Source: Flavobacteriales bacterium | GTDB lineage: Bacteria > Bacteroidota > Bacteroidia > Flavobacteriales_E > Vicingaceae | Direction of reading: 5' to 3' | DNA: 5,434 nucleotides | Assembly: GCA_016763135.1 (NCBI GenBank) | Contig: JAESUI010000072.1 | Location: 1 to 5,434, forward strand | Part shown: positions 5,195 to 5,434 of the stretch, in pieces | Numbering within the stretch: position 1 is the first letter of the stretch | How the letters are laid out: each line of letters begins with the position of its first letter | The notes under the pieces: generated by a model | Told to the model about the DNA's origin: nothing | The model's database searches: none | The model's input: only the letters and a program-made list of their open reading frames with translations | Made by a program: the position numbers and the translations under genes

Positions 5195-5434
5195 ATGAAA
5201 AAGATAATAAACACCAAAAATGCTCCAGCGCCAATTGGACCATATAGTCAAGCAGTAATAGTTGGAGATACTTTGTATACTTCTGGTCAAATTGCTATTA
5301 ATCCAGCAACTAATGAATTAGAAGTTGACGATATAAAAAGTGAAACAAAGTTTGTGATGGAAAATTTGAAAGCACTACTGACAGAAGCTGAAATGGATTT
5401 TTCTAATGTAATAAAGTGCTCAATATTTATTTCT
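5195..5434 (+). CDS. ridA: RidA (YjgF/UK114) imine/enamine deaminase, C-terminus beyond window
   Basis: The first 80 codons of a RidA protein are present, about 60% of the usual 125-130 residues. RidA hydrolyses reactive imines and enamines such as 2-aminoacrylate, formed by PLP enzymes acting on serine and cysteine, to ketoacids and ammonia, and so protects PLP enzymes. The signature is clear: NAPAPIGPYSQA (9-20), then LYTSGQIAINP (27-37), and KCSIFIS at the edge. The catalytic Arg of the family, near residue 105, lies outside the window. The ATG at 5195 gives the standard N-terminus. The 93-bp gap after the decarboxylase has no convincing terminator, so co-transcription is possible. TATCTTTT at 5152-5159 might instead be a promoter box of its own. 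Pairing with a PLP decarboxylase and a cysteine-oxidising enzyme is functionally sensible. Confidence 0.93.
   Translation, partial: MKKIINTKNAPAPIGPYSQAVIVGDTLYTSGQIAINPATNELEVDDIKSETKFVMENLKALLTEAEMDFSNVIKCSIFIS

Noticed and set aside
5161..5247. 28-codon frame with an ATG overlapping the ridA start
   Set aside because: It is out of frame with ridA, very short, and lacks any recognisable motif; the ATG at 5195 gives the standard RidA N-terminus.

Overview
The window is AT-rich, roughly one third G+C, and reads as chromosomal DNA from a member of the Bacteroidota, most likely a flavobacterium (class Flavobacteriia). Three things support this. One protein ends in a type IX secretion (Por) sorting domain. 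Promoter-like boxes resemble the Bacteroidota TAnnTTTG -7 element. Shine-Dalgarno sequences are largely absent. No rRNA, tRNA, CRISPR array, insertion sequence or phage gene is visible.

Layout. Positions 1-1271 (minus strand) hold a two-gene unit: a 23S rRNA guanine-N1 methyltransferase of the RlmA family, then an HI0933/PP_4765-type flavoprotein. The two are joined by a 4-bp ATGA stop/start overlap. The flavoprotein runs off the left edge. Positions 1412-1444 hold a good intrinsic terminator. It ends a single-gene unit on the minus strand (1468-2706) encoding a secreted protein. That protein has six repeated segments forming three exact 108-residue modules, probably a beta-propeller, followed by a T9SS C-terminal domain. 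Its upstream region (2707-3024) has no gene but contains a candidate promoter, an imperfect palindrome and a direct repeat.

The most interesting part is 3025-5434. A cysteine dioxygenase (minus strand, 3025-3567) is divergent from a PLP-dependent group II decarboxylase of the cysteine-sulfinate/glutamate type (plus strand, 3713-5101). A RidA imine deaminase follows the decarboxylase and is cut by the right edge. The first two enzymes would make consecutive steps: L-cysteine to cysteine sulfinate, then to hypotaurine, the precursor of taurine. RidA would protect PLP enzymes from reactive enamines such as 2-aminoacrylate, which cysteine and serine metabolism produces. The 145-bp divergent spacer carries overlapping candidate -7 boxes on the two strands, a 17-bp palindrome at the predicted transcription start, and a terminator-like hairpin inside the decarboxylase leader. 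I read this as a small regulated cysteine-to-hypotaurine locus. The substrate of the decarboxylase is inferred from context and not proven by sequence.
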